Position numbers and translations under genes: made by a program. Below are positions 7,838 through 16,270 of a DNA stretch of 64,000 nt, in pieces. Numbering within the stretch: the first letter of the stretch is position 1; every line of letters begins with the position of its first letter. The DNA is taken from NCBI RefSeq assembly GCF_902813185.1, contig NZ_LR778301.1, positions 2,480,001-2,544,000 of the forward strand, read 5' to 3'. The DNA is from Denitratisoma oestradiolicum (GTDB lineage Bacteria; Pseudomonadota; Gammaproteobacteria; Burkholderiales; Rhodocyclaceae). Below the pieces are notes generated by a model that saw only the letters and a list, made by a program, of their open reading frames with translations, did not search any database and had not been told where the DNA came from.

Positions 7838-8980
7838 CTACAGATTAGACTTCCCACTCCACCTGGATTTACCAGCCAAATATTTCCCAGAGTCTTTCAA
7901 ATCATCTGGCTGATAGCTTTCAAAAAGATTTGGGGGATAATTGCTCCGATATTTACTAAATACCGGCATATAGAGTTCTGAATGAACAATAGGTTGCCTG
8001 TGTCGTTGTCTAAAAGCGGCAATAGGGATTCGCCCTGTAATCATTGTTTCGAATTTTGAATCAGTTGTTGCGATTGGCTTACCATCAGGCCCATAGATGA
8101 CGGATCCACCCGCTCCAGATCCAGCATCATCAAAAAATCCAGGGTTTTCTGGTGAATATGCATTGTTTGCCAATGCAACATACACAGAGTTGTATAGGGC
8201 TGATGCCTGGATATCCAATGGTGTGAACCCGCCTGTCGCCGTACGCAGAACAATTTCGGCACCTTTGATAGCCATGGCACGAATCAATTCAGGCTCTAAC
8301 TGAGTAGAGGTTGTAGAAATGTTACCGTAGGGGGTACGTGTAACAGGGATAACTTCGTCGATCCCATACATTTCCACATAACGATCCAAAACGTCATAAA
8401 TCGACGTGGTGAACAACTCAAAGCCCTGAAAAACTCCCTTTATATTTCTGGCTTTCCAGTGCTTACCAACAATTTCGCCTTTAGGATTGATAATTGTCGT
8501 AATGCTAAGTACGTGCCCTGGCCAGTCTTTGTCCTTTGCATAAGTCCCAAAGACTATATAACAACCATATTCGCGTGCTTTTTTTGAGATTTCTTCCGTT
8601 TCCTCCCCAGGTAGTTCTAAGGCAAAACTAAGAATCTCCTTTCGACTCCATGTATTCCATCCAGTGATGGGGAATTCATGAAAGAACAAAATGTCCGGTC
8701 TCGGGCCGTAATAGAAAGCCTTATCGATCAGCTCTAAAAAATGTTTTAGATTCTCCTTGATCATGCCTCGGTTGGCCACGTTAAACGAACGAACCCTTGC
8801 CTGAACAACACCAAGAGTGACCTCTGACTTAGCCAGCGGTACGCTTTCATAACCGCCATCCGTGCGTACCGACAAAGAAGAGGGCTTCTGGCTTTCGGCG
8901 CCCAAGGCTGAGCCTTCAGTCGCCATTACACCTGCCGCGCCCAGCGTCATGCTCTTGATAAACTCACGACGTGATTTCAT
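7838..8980 (-). CDS. Tat-exported nitrilase-fold protein lacking the catalytic Cys (paralogue 1)
   Basis: A 380-residue protein with a twin-arginine signal (KSRREFIKSMTLGAAGV) and a carbon-nitrogen hydrolase fold. The Glu (LFFHEFPITGW) and Lys (GKHWKARNIKG) of the Glu-Lys-Cys triad are in place, but the nucleophile position after the third strand reads GNISTTSTQLEPELIRA, with Thr or Ser instead of Cys. It is therefore either inactive as an amidase or uses other chemistry. ATG 8980 follows GGGAGGAA. It is the last gene of the hyd operon. A second Tat nitrilase-fold protein at 54780 shows the same loss, so this seems a feature of the subgroup. Location: periplasm, folded before export. Confidence 0.8.
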   Translation of the reverse strand: MKSRREFIKSMTLGAAGVMATEGSALGAESQKPSSLSVRTDGGYESVPLAKSEVTLGVVQARVRSFNVANRGMIKENLKHFLELIDKAFYYGPRPDILFFHEFPITGWNTWSRKEILSFALELPGEETEEISKKAREYGCYIVFGTYAKDKDWPGHVLSITTIINPKGEIVGKHWKARNIKGVFQGFELFTTSIYDVLDRYVEMYGIDEVIPVTRTPYGNISTTSTQLEPELIRAMAIKGAEIVLRTATGGFTPLDIQASALYNSVYVALANNAYSPENPGFFDDAGSGAGGSVIYGPDGKPIATTDSKFETMITGRIPIAAFRQRHRQPIVHSELYMPVFSKYRSNYPPNLFESYQPDDLKDSGKYLAGKSRWSGKSNL

Positions 8981-9062
8981 TGTTCCTCCCTACTTGTTTG
9001 GACATGTTTAGCCGCCACCAGAAACAGTTTTCCTTGCACCGAAAGCCGGATCGATTCACGTC

Positions 9063-9671
9063 TCACACACAGAATGGATATTTCTGTAGTAATTCCAATA
9101 CCGCTTTGGTATCCATCACATCGCCTGTTTTCAGGTCGATATCCCGCAGGTTGTACTGATGAGCTTCCTGGTCACGGTCGCCGCAGGCATCGGCGGCAAC
9201 GACCACACGGAAATTGCATTGCAGGGCATCCACCGCACTGGCCCTGACGCAGCCGCTCGTAGAAAAGCCGCAGACGACCACTGAATCAACGTTCAGATCC
9301 TTCAAACGCTGGCGTAGATCGGTATCAAAAAAGATGCTGGGCACCGTCTTTCGCAGCACAATCTCGGTACTCAAGGGCGAGACTGCTGGATGGATTTCAC
9401 ACCATCGACTTCCGTCGGCCAGGAAATTCAGCGCCGGCAGTTTTTCCCTGAACACCGAGGCCTCAGTATCCCTGCGATAGGCATTTACCGAATAGGCCAC
9501 CGGCAACCCTCGTTGACGAAAGGCATCAAGCAATCGGGCGATATGGCTTAGTTCCAGGCTTGCGTCGATGCCGCATGGAGAGTCCGGCGAGGCAAAGCCA
9601 TAAGTAGCATCTATGATCAGCAAGGCCGGGTAGCTGCCCAGCCCAGTACGATTCTGTTGCAGTGTCGTCAT
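9063..9671 (-). CDS. Isochorismatase-family cysteine hydrolase (N-carbamoylsarcosine amidase-like), paralogue 1
   Basis: A 202-residue cytoplasmic hydrolase with a complete catalytic triad: Asp in LLIIDATYGF, Lys in VLRKTVPSIFFDTDL and Cys in CGFSTSGCVRASAVDA. The last motif is that of N-carbamoylsarcosine amidase and related amidases, which split a C-N bond releasing ammonia. ATG 9671 follows AGGAA. It lies 12 bp after the HMG-CoA-lyase-type gene. With hydantoinase-type genes upstream, an amide or carbamoyl intermediate is the likely substrate; this is inference. A paralogue lies at 52660. Confidence 0.87.
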   Translation of the reverse strand: MTTLQQNRTGLGSYPALLIIDATYGFASPDSPCGIDASLELSHIARLLDAFRQRGLPVAYSVNAYRRDTEASVFREKLPALNFLADGSRWCEIHPAVSPLSTEIVLRKTVPSIFFDTDLRQRLKDLNVDSVVVCGFSTSGCVRASAVDALQCNFRVVVAADACGDRDQEAHQYNLRDIDLKTGDVMDTKAVLELLQKYPFCV

Positions 9672-9683
9672 TGGGATTCCTAC

Positions 9684-10601
9684 TTAACGCATCGATGCCG
9701 GTTTGTACTTACCGCTGGTCAGCCAGCGGTAGCTGCGTCCACCCAGCGGCCGCTGCACCAGGGATTCAGCGAGGACAACAGTATCCAGAAGCTTCACCAA
9801 ATCGATACCACTGACCAGCCCCGACTGTTCTGCCAATAGAACCAAATCCTCTGTGGCCAGATTTCCCGCCGCACCAGGGGCAAAGGGACACCCTCCGAGG
9901 CCGCCGACACTGCTATCAAACTTCCGCAGACCGCACTCCAGCGCTGCCCAGGCGTTGGCCACGGCCATTCCCCGAGTGTCATGAAAATGGACCGACAAAG
10001 CGGTGCGACCATAATTAGCCAACAGAGGCGTCAGCAGTGCCCGAACTCCTGTCGGCCCCGCCGCGCCAATAGTATCGGCAATCACAATCTCGTCTGCACC
10101 GGCCGAGTGCAAGGCCTCCGCCAGGCGGATTACGGTGGCGCTATCCACCACACCCTCAAAGGGACACTCGAAGGCCACCGCAAGATAGGCCTTGGTCCTT
10201 TTTCCTAAGGCTTTGGCCAGCCCTATGGTTTCCTGGCAGACTGTCAGCGCCTGAGTCAAACTCATGTTGATGTTGCGCAAGTTCATGGTCTCCGTGGCTG
10301 ACAACACCACCGCAATTTCCCTGGCGCCGGCCTGATGGGCTCGCTCCAAGCCCTTCTGGTTTGGCACCAGCGCGGAATAGGCCACACCGTGAGTTTGATC
10401 CAACCGGGCAAACAGCTCGGCGGCATCAGCCAGCTGAGGCACTGCCTTTGGCGATACAAAACTTGTAGCCTCGATAGAACGAACGCCAGCTGCACAAAGG
10501 CTTTGAATCAGAGCCAGCTTTCCCTCCAGTGACACCAGAACCGGTTGGTTTTGCAGTCCATCCCGGGGGGCCACTTCGTTGATGTAAATCCTGTCTTCCA
10601 T
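9684..10601 (-). CDS. Hydroxymethylglutaryl-CoA lyase-type aldolase, paralogue 1
   Basis: A 305-residue member of the HMGL-like TIM-barrel family, which splits 3-hydroxy-3-methylglutaryl-CoA into acetoacetate and acetyl-CoA. Seen: INEVAPRDGLQNQP at the N-terminus (metal-binding Asp and base Arg), ALVPNQKGLERA, HFHDTRGMA (metal His pair) and the signature GGLGGCPFAPGAAGN with its loop Cys. The length fits the family. It stands between hyuB and the isochorismatase gene with gaps of 6 and 12 bp. A related CoA ester or free-acid substrate is possible. A paralogue lies at 49729. Confidence 0.9.
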   Translation of the reverse strand: MEDRIYINEVAPRDGLQNQPVLVSLEGKLALIQSLCAAGVRSIEATSFVSPKAVPQLADAAELFARLDQTHGVAYSALVPNQKGLERAHQAGAREIAVVLSATETMNLRNINMSLTQALTVCQETIGLAKALGKRTKAYLAVAFECPFEGVVDSATVIRLAEALHSAGADEIVIADTIGAAGPTGVRALLTPLLANYGRTALSVHFHDTRGMAVANAWAALECGLRKFDSSVGGLGGCPFAPGAAGNLATEDLVLLAEQSGLVSGIDLVKLLDTVVLAESLVQRPLGGRSYRWLTSGKYKPASMR

Positions 10602-10607
10602 GATTTC

Positions 10608-12480
10608 TTATCCGGCGATACTTTGCTTAAACCGAGGCTGAGTAGGCGGGTCGAAGGATGTGTCTTGTTTGCAACGGGCCATGATCTGCTCGAGGGTTCC
10701 GCCGCGATTGAAGAGCGGCAGAGGTTCATCCCGTTCGGCGGAGAGTTTCTTGCGCAGATAGGCGGTTTCTTCGCCATTGACCGAGAGATCCTCGTTCAGC
10801 ACCACTCCATAGCGCCGAGCGCCGGCCGGGCTCACCAGACCCCGTGCGGCATCCAGCGCCACCTGTTCCGCTGCCCGCTGCAACGGATCGCCCCATCCGC
10901 CGCCGCCCCAGGTGTTGAAGTGCAATACATCCCCGGCCTGCACCTTCACCCGATCGCACTTGGACGGTATCCACTGCCTGCTGCCATCGGTACGCTCCAG
11001 CTCCTTGGTGCTGCGACTTCCGGGCTCACCCCCATTGACACCCCACGGGTAGGTCAGCCAGCGGTCATCATGAATCGAGATTTCTCCAGGCTCCAGGAAA
11101 CGATAGGCAATATGGACCCCGTTCCCCCCCCGGTGCTTTCCCGCCCCTCCGGAATCCTCAATGGAGGCGTAGCGCTCGATCCGTAGCGGGAAGTAGGCCT
11201 CCAGGAACTCGTTCGGCACATTGGTGAATGACGGCCACAGGGAATGACCATCCGGTCCATCCCCACCGGGCGTCCGGGATGCCGCCAAAGCCGATTTGGA
11301 ACAGCTGGTACCACTCACCCTTGCTGTTGTAGCCCGAGTACATCAGGTGGGGACTATCCGAGAAGCCTGCCGCATTCAACGCCTCTGGCGCCCCCTGGCC
11401 CAGCAGCCCACCCATGATGTCGAAGATCCGTCCCAGCAGATGGGTACGGCACGACAGGGCCGCCGGACGCTTCGGCTTCAGGATCGAGCCATCGGGGATG
11501 CGTACCTCGATCAGTTCATAGAAACCATCGTTGAACAGAATCTGGGGATCGAACAAGTTGATGAACAGGGAGCCCAGGAACATCTTGAACATCTCTTCGT
11601 TCAACAGAAAGTTCACCGAACTGATCGACTGGGGATCCGTCCCCTCAAAGTCGAAGATGGCCTTCTCCCCTTCCCGCCACATGCTGCACTTGACCTTGTA
11701 GGGCCCCATGCCCAGTCCGTCATCGTCGATGTAGTCCTCAAAGGACTGGCGCTGTTCCGGTATCACCATCTTGATAATGGCGTTCATCGCCCGCTTGTTC
11801 CGGTCCAGCATTTCCGTCATTGCCGCAATGTATTCATCGACGCCGAATCGGTCAATAATTTCATGGACGCGGCGTTCAGCCAGTCTCAGTGCTGCCACCA
11901 GGGCATTGAAGTCCGCCCGGTTCCACTCCGGCATGCGGGAGTTCCGCACCAGCAGATCCAGAATTTCTCGATTCAATTCGCCTCGCTTGAAGATCTTCAC
12001 CGGTGGCACTTGAATGCCCTCTTCGAAGATCTGGGTCGCATCCGTAGGCAGACTCCCGGGCACTTTTCCACCAATGTCGGTCATGTGACCGAACATTGCC
12101 GCCCAACTCACCAGCCGACCGTTCTGGAAGATCGGCATCAACATCAGCCAGTCATTCAGATGACTCACCGCTCCGTTGCAGGAGTATGGGTCGTTGGTCA
12201 GGAACACGTCCCCTTCCTCGATGGTTCCTTCGTAACCGGAAACAAAGCCGTGAATGAAGGAGCCGAACTGGCCCACCACCATCCGGCCATCGCAGTGGGC
12301 AATCATCGGGAAGGCATCATGCTGTTCCCGAATCCCCGGCGACATGGCCGTTCGGAATAGGACGGCATCCATCTCCGCCCGGGCATTGCGCAGGGCGTTC
12401 TCGATGATGTCCAGGGTAATCGAGTCCAGCTCGACCTGCTTGAAGGGCGCCGGATTGGCCTGAATGATCTTGGCAACCAT
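10608..12480 (-). pseudogene. hyuB: Hydantoinase/oxoprolinase subunit B, copy 1, frameshifted
   Basis: This gene would encode about 624 residues of the HyuB / acetophenone- and acetone-carboxylase beta family, partner of HyuA in ATP-dependent ring opening or carboxylation. The 5' part (12480 to about 11285: ALRNARAEMDAVLFRTAMSP, VFLTNDPY, NEEMFKMFLGSLF) and the 3' part (about 11265 to 10608: GGAGKHRGGNGV, FNTWGGGGWGDPL) lie in different frames. Compared with the near-identical copy at 62656-64000, two single C residues are missing, one in a C run near 11267 and one near 11276. The 5' frame ends at 11158. A true mutation or a homopolymer sequencing error are both possible. ATG 12480 follows GAGGAG. 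Confidence 0.85.
10628..11970. repeat. Long near-identical repeat, copy 1 (hyuB segment)
   Basis: This segment matches 62656-64000 base for base as far as I compared it, apart from two missing C residues near 11267 and 11276. The match begins inside the last codons of hyuB, so the two copies encode different C-termini (FKQSIAG here, FTSRVVQEKGCV in copy 2). Copy 2 runs off the window, so the right-hand limit of the repeat is unknown. Confidence 0.92.
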
Positions 12481-12498
12481 GCCTCTACTCCTCGTTTG

Positions 12499-14568
12499 TT
12501 ATTGACCGCCGTTGGGACGGATCAGGATGTTGCCTACCCGGTCCACCGTACCTGTGTAGCCCGGCAGAATCAGGGTCGTCGTATCCATCTGGGCGACGAT
12601 CGCCGGACCGGCCACCGCATTGCCGCTCTTGAGTTTGTTCCGATCATAGATATGGCCCGAATGCCACGCCCCGTCGGCATAGATCCGCGTTTCCTCAATC
12701 CGCGCCGCACTGGCGTCCGCATTACCCGTCGCCAAGGCCTCGGCTTCCACCACGGGCTCCCGGCCTAGCACCACGGCACGCAGATTCACCAGCTCATGGG
12801 GCGCCTCCAGAGCAAAGGTGTACAGCTGGGTATGCAGCTCATCGAAACGGGCTTCCACTCCCGCCAGTCCGCTTCGGGCAAACTCCTCCGGGCTAGTGCT
12901 GAGCGTCAGACGCATCCCCTGGCCGTGGTAGCGCAGGTCGATCTGATATTCCACTTCCTGTTCCTTGCGGGGCACCCCTTCGGCATCCAGGGTTCCTGAC
13001 GCCGTTTCCTTCAACTCGGTCAGCAGCGCCAGCACTTCCGCATCGCTGGTTTCGCTGCAACGACGAATGAAGGTGCGCGAGGCTTCGTTTCTCAGCCGGG
13101 TGGTGGCATCGCCATAGGCACACAACACGCCGGGCGCGGGCGGAATGATCACTGGCCAAGCCCCGGTCAGCCGCCCCAGCGCATTGGCATGGAGCGGCCC
13201 GGCACCACCGAAGGCCACTAGCGCAAAGTCCCGCGGGTCGTAGCCCTGCTCGATGGATACCAGTCGCAGGGCGCCGAACATGTTCTCATTGACGATGTTG
13301 ATCACCCCCTCCGCCGCATCCTCGATGCTCTTGCCCAGGGCGTCGGCAATGGAACTCAGCGCTCGTTGGGCTGCCGTGCGGTCGATTTTCATGTCCCCTC
13401 CCAGCCGGGAGTTGGCGGGCAGGTAACCCAGAACGACATTGGCGTCAGTCACCGTAGGCTTGTCACCACCCTTCATATAGGCGGCCGGCCCCGGTACGGC
13501 GCCCGCACTTTGCGGTCCCACCCGCAAGGCTTTGGTCAGTTCCGGCACATAGGCAATGGAGCCACCGCCGGCTCCCACGGTACGCACATCGATGGACGGC
13601 GCTCTTACGGTCACATCGCTGACCCGAGTCTCCCGTCGTGTCTGGGCTACACCATTCTGGATCAGGGCCACGTCGGTAGAGGTTCCCCCCATGTCGAAGG
13701 TCAGCAGGTCTTTGAACCCCGACTGGCGAGCAGTCCACAACGCACCAGTGACGCCCCCCGCCGGGCCGCTCATCAGCAGATTTACAGGTGCGTCGATGGC
13801 AGCGTCCACCGAGGCCAAGCCGCCGTCCGAGCGCAGCACATGGAGTTTGACGCCTGGCATCTTACGATCCAGTTCCCGGTGCAGGTTCTGCATGTAGCGC
13901 GCTACTTCCGGACGCACGTAGGAGTTCACCACGGTGGTCTCGGTGCGTTCGTACTCGTACATCTCCGGCATTACGTCGCTGGAGATGGAAACGATGATTC
14001 CAGGCAATTCCTCATGAGCAATTTCCTTGATGCGTCGCTCATGGGCACCGTTGGCGTAGGCGTTGATCAGACATACGGTCAGGGCTTCGATTCCCTTGTT
14101 CCTGAGACTCTGCAGATCCTGCCGCAGCCGGTCCTCGTTCAGTGGCCGAACTATCTCGCCCCTGGCCCCCATGCGTTCATCGGCTTCGATGGTGTTCTCC
14201 AGGGGGGCCATCAGGGGACGCTTGTTGTAAGTCACCCAGCCACCCAGACCACCAGGCACGAAGGAGCGAGCCATCTGCAGTACTTGACGATAGCCTTCGG
14301 TGGTCACCAGCCCCACCTGCGCCCCAGAGCCCGTCAGCACGGTGTTGGTGGCTACCGTGGTACCGTGCATGACATGGTTGATCCCCGCCGGATCAATGTC
14401 GTTCTGTTCGCACAGCCGATTGATGCCGTTCAGGATCCCCTGGGATTGGTCCCCGGGCGTCGAGGGAACTTTGGCCGAGTAGGTCTTGCCTGTCCGCTCG
14501 TCGATGAGTAGTAGGTCGGTGAATGTGCCGCCCACATCCACACCCAGTCGATAATGCTTGTCTACCAT
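12499..14568 (-). CDS. hyuA: Hydantoinase/oxoprolinase subunit A
   Basis: A 689-residue ATP-binding subunit of the hydantoinase / 5-oxoprolinase / acetone carboxylase superfamily. The phosphate-1 motif GVDVGGTFTDLLLID starts at residue 7, followed by HGTTVATNTVL, RSDGGLAS, LLMSGPAGGV, FDMGGTSTDVALI and FGGAGPLHANALG. Family members phosphorylate a lactam, ketone or enol for hydrolysis or carboxylation, together with subunit B. ATG 14568 is taken, as GGAGAGG precedes it; the frame is open further to 14634. It lies between the CoA transferase (16 bp) and hyuB (18 bp), clearly one operon under the sigma-54 promoter at 15841. Confidence 0.9.
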   Translation of the reverse strand: MVDKHYRLGVDVGGTFTDLLLIDERTGKTYSAKVPSTPGDQSQGILNGINRLCEQNDIDPAGINHVMHGTTVATNTVLTGSGAQVGLVTTEGYRQVLQMARSFVPGGLGGWVTYNKRPLMAPLENTIEADERMGARGEIVRPLNEDRLRQDLQSLRNKGIEALTVCLINAYANGAHERRIKEIAHEELPGIIVSISSDVMPEMYEYERTETTVVNSYVRPEVARYMQNLHRELDRKMPGVKLHVLRSDGGLASVDAAIDAPVNLLMSGPAGGVTGALWTARQSGFKDLLTFDMGGTSTDVALIQNGVAQTRRETRVSDVTVRAPSIDVRTVGAGGGSIAYVPELTKALRVGPQSAGAVPGPAAYMKGGDKPTVTDANVVLGYLPANSRLGGDMKIDRTAAQRALSSIADALGKSIEDAAEGVINIVNENMFGALRLVSIEQGYDPRDFALVAFGGAGPLHANALGRLTGAWPVIIPPAPGVLCAYGDATTRLRNEASRTFIRRCSETSDAEVLALLTELKETASGTLDAEGVPRKEQEVEYQIDLRYHGQGMRLTLSTSPEEFARSGLAGVEARFDELHTQLYTFALEAPHELVNLRAVVLGREPVVEAEALATGNADASAARIEETRIYADGAWHSGHIYDRNKLKSGNAVAGPAIVAQMDTTTLILPGYTGTVDRVGNILIRPNGGQ

Positions 14569-14584
14569 GTCTCGCCTCTCCCCC

Positions 14585-15802
14585 TTATTGAATGACGCCG
14601 TCTCGCCGCAACGCTTCGAGGCGAGATGACTCATAACCTAGCAATTCCTTCAGCACTGCTGTCGTGTGCTCCCCCAACAGTGGCGGCGCGCTGAAGCTGC
14701 CATCCACCGATTCCGACAGCTTCACCGGATTCCCGGGTAACTGGATGGTTTCTCCGCTTTGCAGTTGCACATCCACCACCATGTTGCGTGCCAACACCTG
14801 GGGGTCGTTGAGCGCGTGGGCAAAATCATTGACCGGCGCACAGGGAATCCGTGCCTCTCTGAATTTCTCCAGCCAGTACTCCGTGGTGTTCTGCGCCAAC
14901 TCTTCTTGCACAATGGCGTCGATCTTGGCCTTCTCCGCATACCGCCCCGGCTGCTTGCGGTATTTCTCTTGCCTCAGCTCTTCCCGCGTAATCACGCCGG
15001 TAAACTTCTCGTAAAAGGCATCGCCAATACACGCGATGATCAGATAGCCATCCTGAGTCTTGTAGCTGTTGTAGGGCACGTGCACAAAATGTCCGTTGCC
15101 CATCGGTTCGGGCGTATCCCCAGACAACAGGTACATGGTCGCCATGTAGTTCAGCAAGGAAATCTGTACGTCCAGCATGGAGATATCCACGTGCTGACCG
15201 ATACCCGTCTGCCCCCGGGACACAAGGGCGGCCAAGATGCCGACAACCCCGAATACGCCACCACCCAGGTCTCCAATGGGAATCCCGGAGCGCAACGGTT
15301 CGCCCCCGGGATAGCCGGTGATGGACATACCACCACCCATGCCCTGCACCACCTGGTCAAAAGCCGGCCGGTGAATTCCAGGACCTGTCTCCCCAAAACC
15401 CGACACCGAGCAGGTGATGATTCGGGGATTGATCGCCGAGAGCGTGGCATGGTCAATCTTCAGCCGCTCGGTTACGCCTACGCTGAAGTTGTCCAGAACG
15501 ATGTCAGCATGCTTCACCAATTCGTAGAACACCTCCCGACCCGCTTCGCTCTTCAGATCAACACAGATGCTTTCCTTGCCGCGATTGAGTGTCAGGTAGT
15601 ACGCACCCATTCCCTGCCTCGAATAGGCCTCGCTTTCCGCCAGCAACTGGCGCGTACCTTCTCCACTCCCGGGTGGCTCAACCTTGATCGTCCTCGCACC
15701 CAGATCCGTCAATATCATCGCCCCATAGGGCCCTGACAGCATGTGCGTCAGATCCAGGATCACTACCCCGGACAACGCACCCTTCCCCTTCTTTTCTCCC
15801 AT
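14585..15802 (-). CDS. CaiB/BaiF family III CoA transferase, paralogue 1
   Basis: A 405-residue cytoplasmic CoA transferase, first gene of the hyd operon. Family hallmarks are LDLTHMLSGPYGAMILTDLG near the N-terminus, IKVEPP, LNRGKESICVDLK, DIVLDNFSVGV, ITCSVSGFGETGPG and a following Asp-containing helix (PAFDQVVQGMGG) that carries the catalytic Asp. It activates a carboxylic acid with CoA from an acyl-CoA donor. ATG 15802 is chosen as GGAG lies at the right distance; a GTG four codons upstream is an alternative. The leader from the predicted sigma-54 start is only about 28 nt. Its product may feed the HMG-CoA-lyase-type enzyme downstream; the substrate is unknown. Confidence 0.9.
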   Translation of the reverse strand: MGEKKGKGALSGVVILDLTHMLSGPYGAMILTDLGARTIKVEPPGSGEGTRQLLAESEAYSRQGMGAYYLTLNRGKESICVDLKSEAGREVFYELVKHADIVLDNFSVGVTERLKIDHATLSAINPRIITCSVSGFGETGPGIHRPAFDQVVQGMGGGMSITGYPGGEPLRSGIPIGDLGGGVFGVVGILAALVSRGQTGIGQHVDISMLDVQISLLNYMATMYLLSGDTPEPMGNGHFVHVPYNSYKTQDGYLIIACIGDAFYEKFTGVITREELRQEKYRKQPGRYAEKAKIDAIVQEELAQNTTEYWLEKFREARIPCAPVNDFAHALNDPQVLARNMVVDVQLQSGETIQLPGNPVKLSESVDGSFSAPPLLGEHTTAVLKELLGYESSRLEALRRDGVIQ

Positions 15803-15840
15803 CAACTTCTCCACACCATAACTTCAGTTACATCAGACAT

Positions 15841-15856
15841 AGCAAGAGATAGGCCA
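15841..15856 (-). promoter_or_regulatory. Sigma-54 promoter of the hyd/CoA-transferase operon
   Basis: On the minus strand TGGCCTATCTCTTGCT gives GG at -24 and GC at -12 with exactly 10 bases between. It lies 39 bp upstream of the CoA transferase start. Five further genes in the window carry the same element. Confidence 0.8.
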
Positions 15857-15956
15857 GCTACACTAACGCCACAAGAGACTGATTAATATACATTTTTTAT
15901 TTAATACTATTTTGACATATATCTTTTTGTTCAAATGGCACACCGTAATGTGCAGT

Positions 15957-15974
15957 TGAAACACTCATGAAACA
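15957..15974. promoter_or_regulatory. Paired TGAAACA upstream activator site (hyd/tonB)
   Basis: TGAAACA at 15957-15963 and again at 15968-15974, 11 bp (one helical turn) start to start. It lies about 100-120 bp above the minus-strand sigma-54 promoter and about 225 bp above the plus-strand one at 16197, so it may serve both. The same heptamer pair recurs ahead of four other sigma-54 promoters. Confidence 0.65.
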
Positions 15975-16088
15975 TCCCGAATGTGCGCAATCTTCAAAAC
16001 AGTTTTACGTGCACAGAACCCTTAAAGACATCTATCCCGTCTGTCATCAATTCTTCGTAAAGGAAGTTTCAGCGTATGTGGCAAACCC

Positions 16089-16107
16089 ACCACGGCTGAG
16101 CCGTGGT
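16089..16107. repeat. Palindromic hairpin in the 15.8-16.3 kb intergenic region
   Basis: ACCACGGC-TGA-GCCGTGGT is a perfect 8-bp stem with a 3-base loop. It resembles REP or IS200-type end hairpins, but no transposase is present. The remaining bases of this 470-bp gap hold the two sigma-54 promoters and the shared activator site; I see no gene in it. Confidence 0.5.
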
Positions 16108-16196
16108 CATATCGCCACCCACTAGCAAAGGACAATAGTCGCAATATTCCAAATACACATCACCTTGAGCGTAACTGAACGCCTTAAATGGATCTC

Positions 16197-16212
16197 TGGC
16201 CTGCTTATTGCT
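16197..16212 (+). promoter_or_regulatory. Sigma-54 promoter of the tonB-exbBD operon
   Basis: TGGCCTGCTTATTGCT has GG at -24 and GC at -12 with 10 bases between, 59 bp ahead of the tonB ATG. It faces away from the hyd promoter at 15841. Confidence 0.75.
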
Positions 16213-16270
16213 GTTAGGTAAATTGAATTCAGCCTATGTTTCGCAATATCGATGAGCACGAGGAGAAGGG

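Noticed and set aside
8981..9062. TGTTTGGACATGTTTAG between the nitrilase-fold gene and the isochorismatase gene as an activator site
   Set aside because: The half-sites do not match TGTTTCA and no promoter element follows; the gap is internal to the operon.
11296..12360. Long open frames opposite hyuA, hyuB and tnpC (for example 11296-12360 and 13366-14511 plus, 29029-29916 plus)
   Set aside because: They are antisense shadows of G+C-rich coding regions; none has a recognisable domain or a ribosome site that competes with the real gene.
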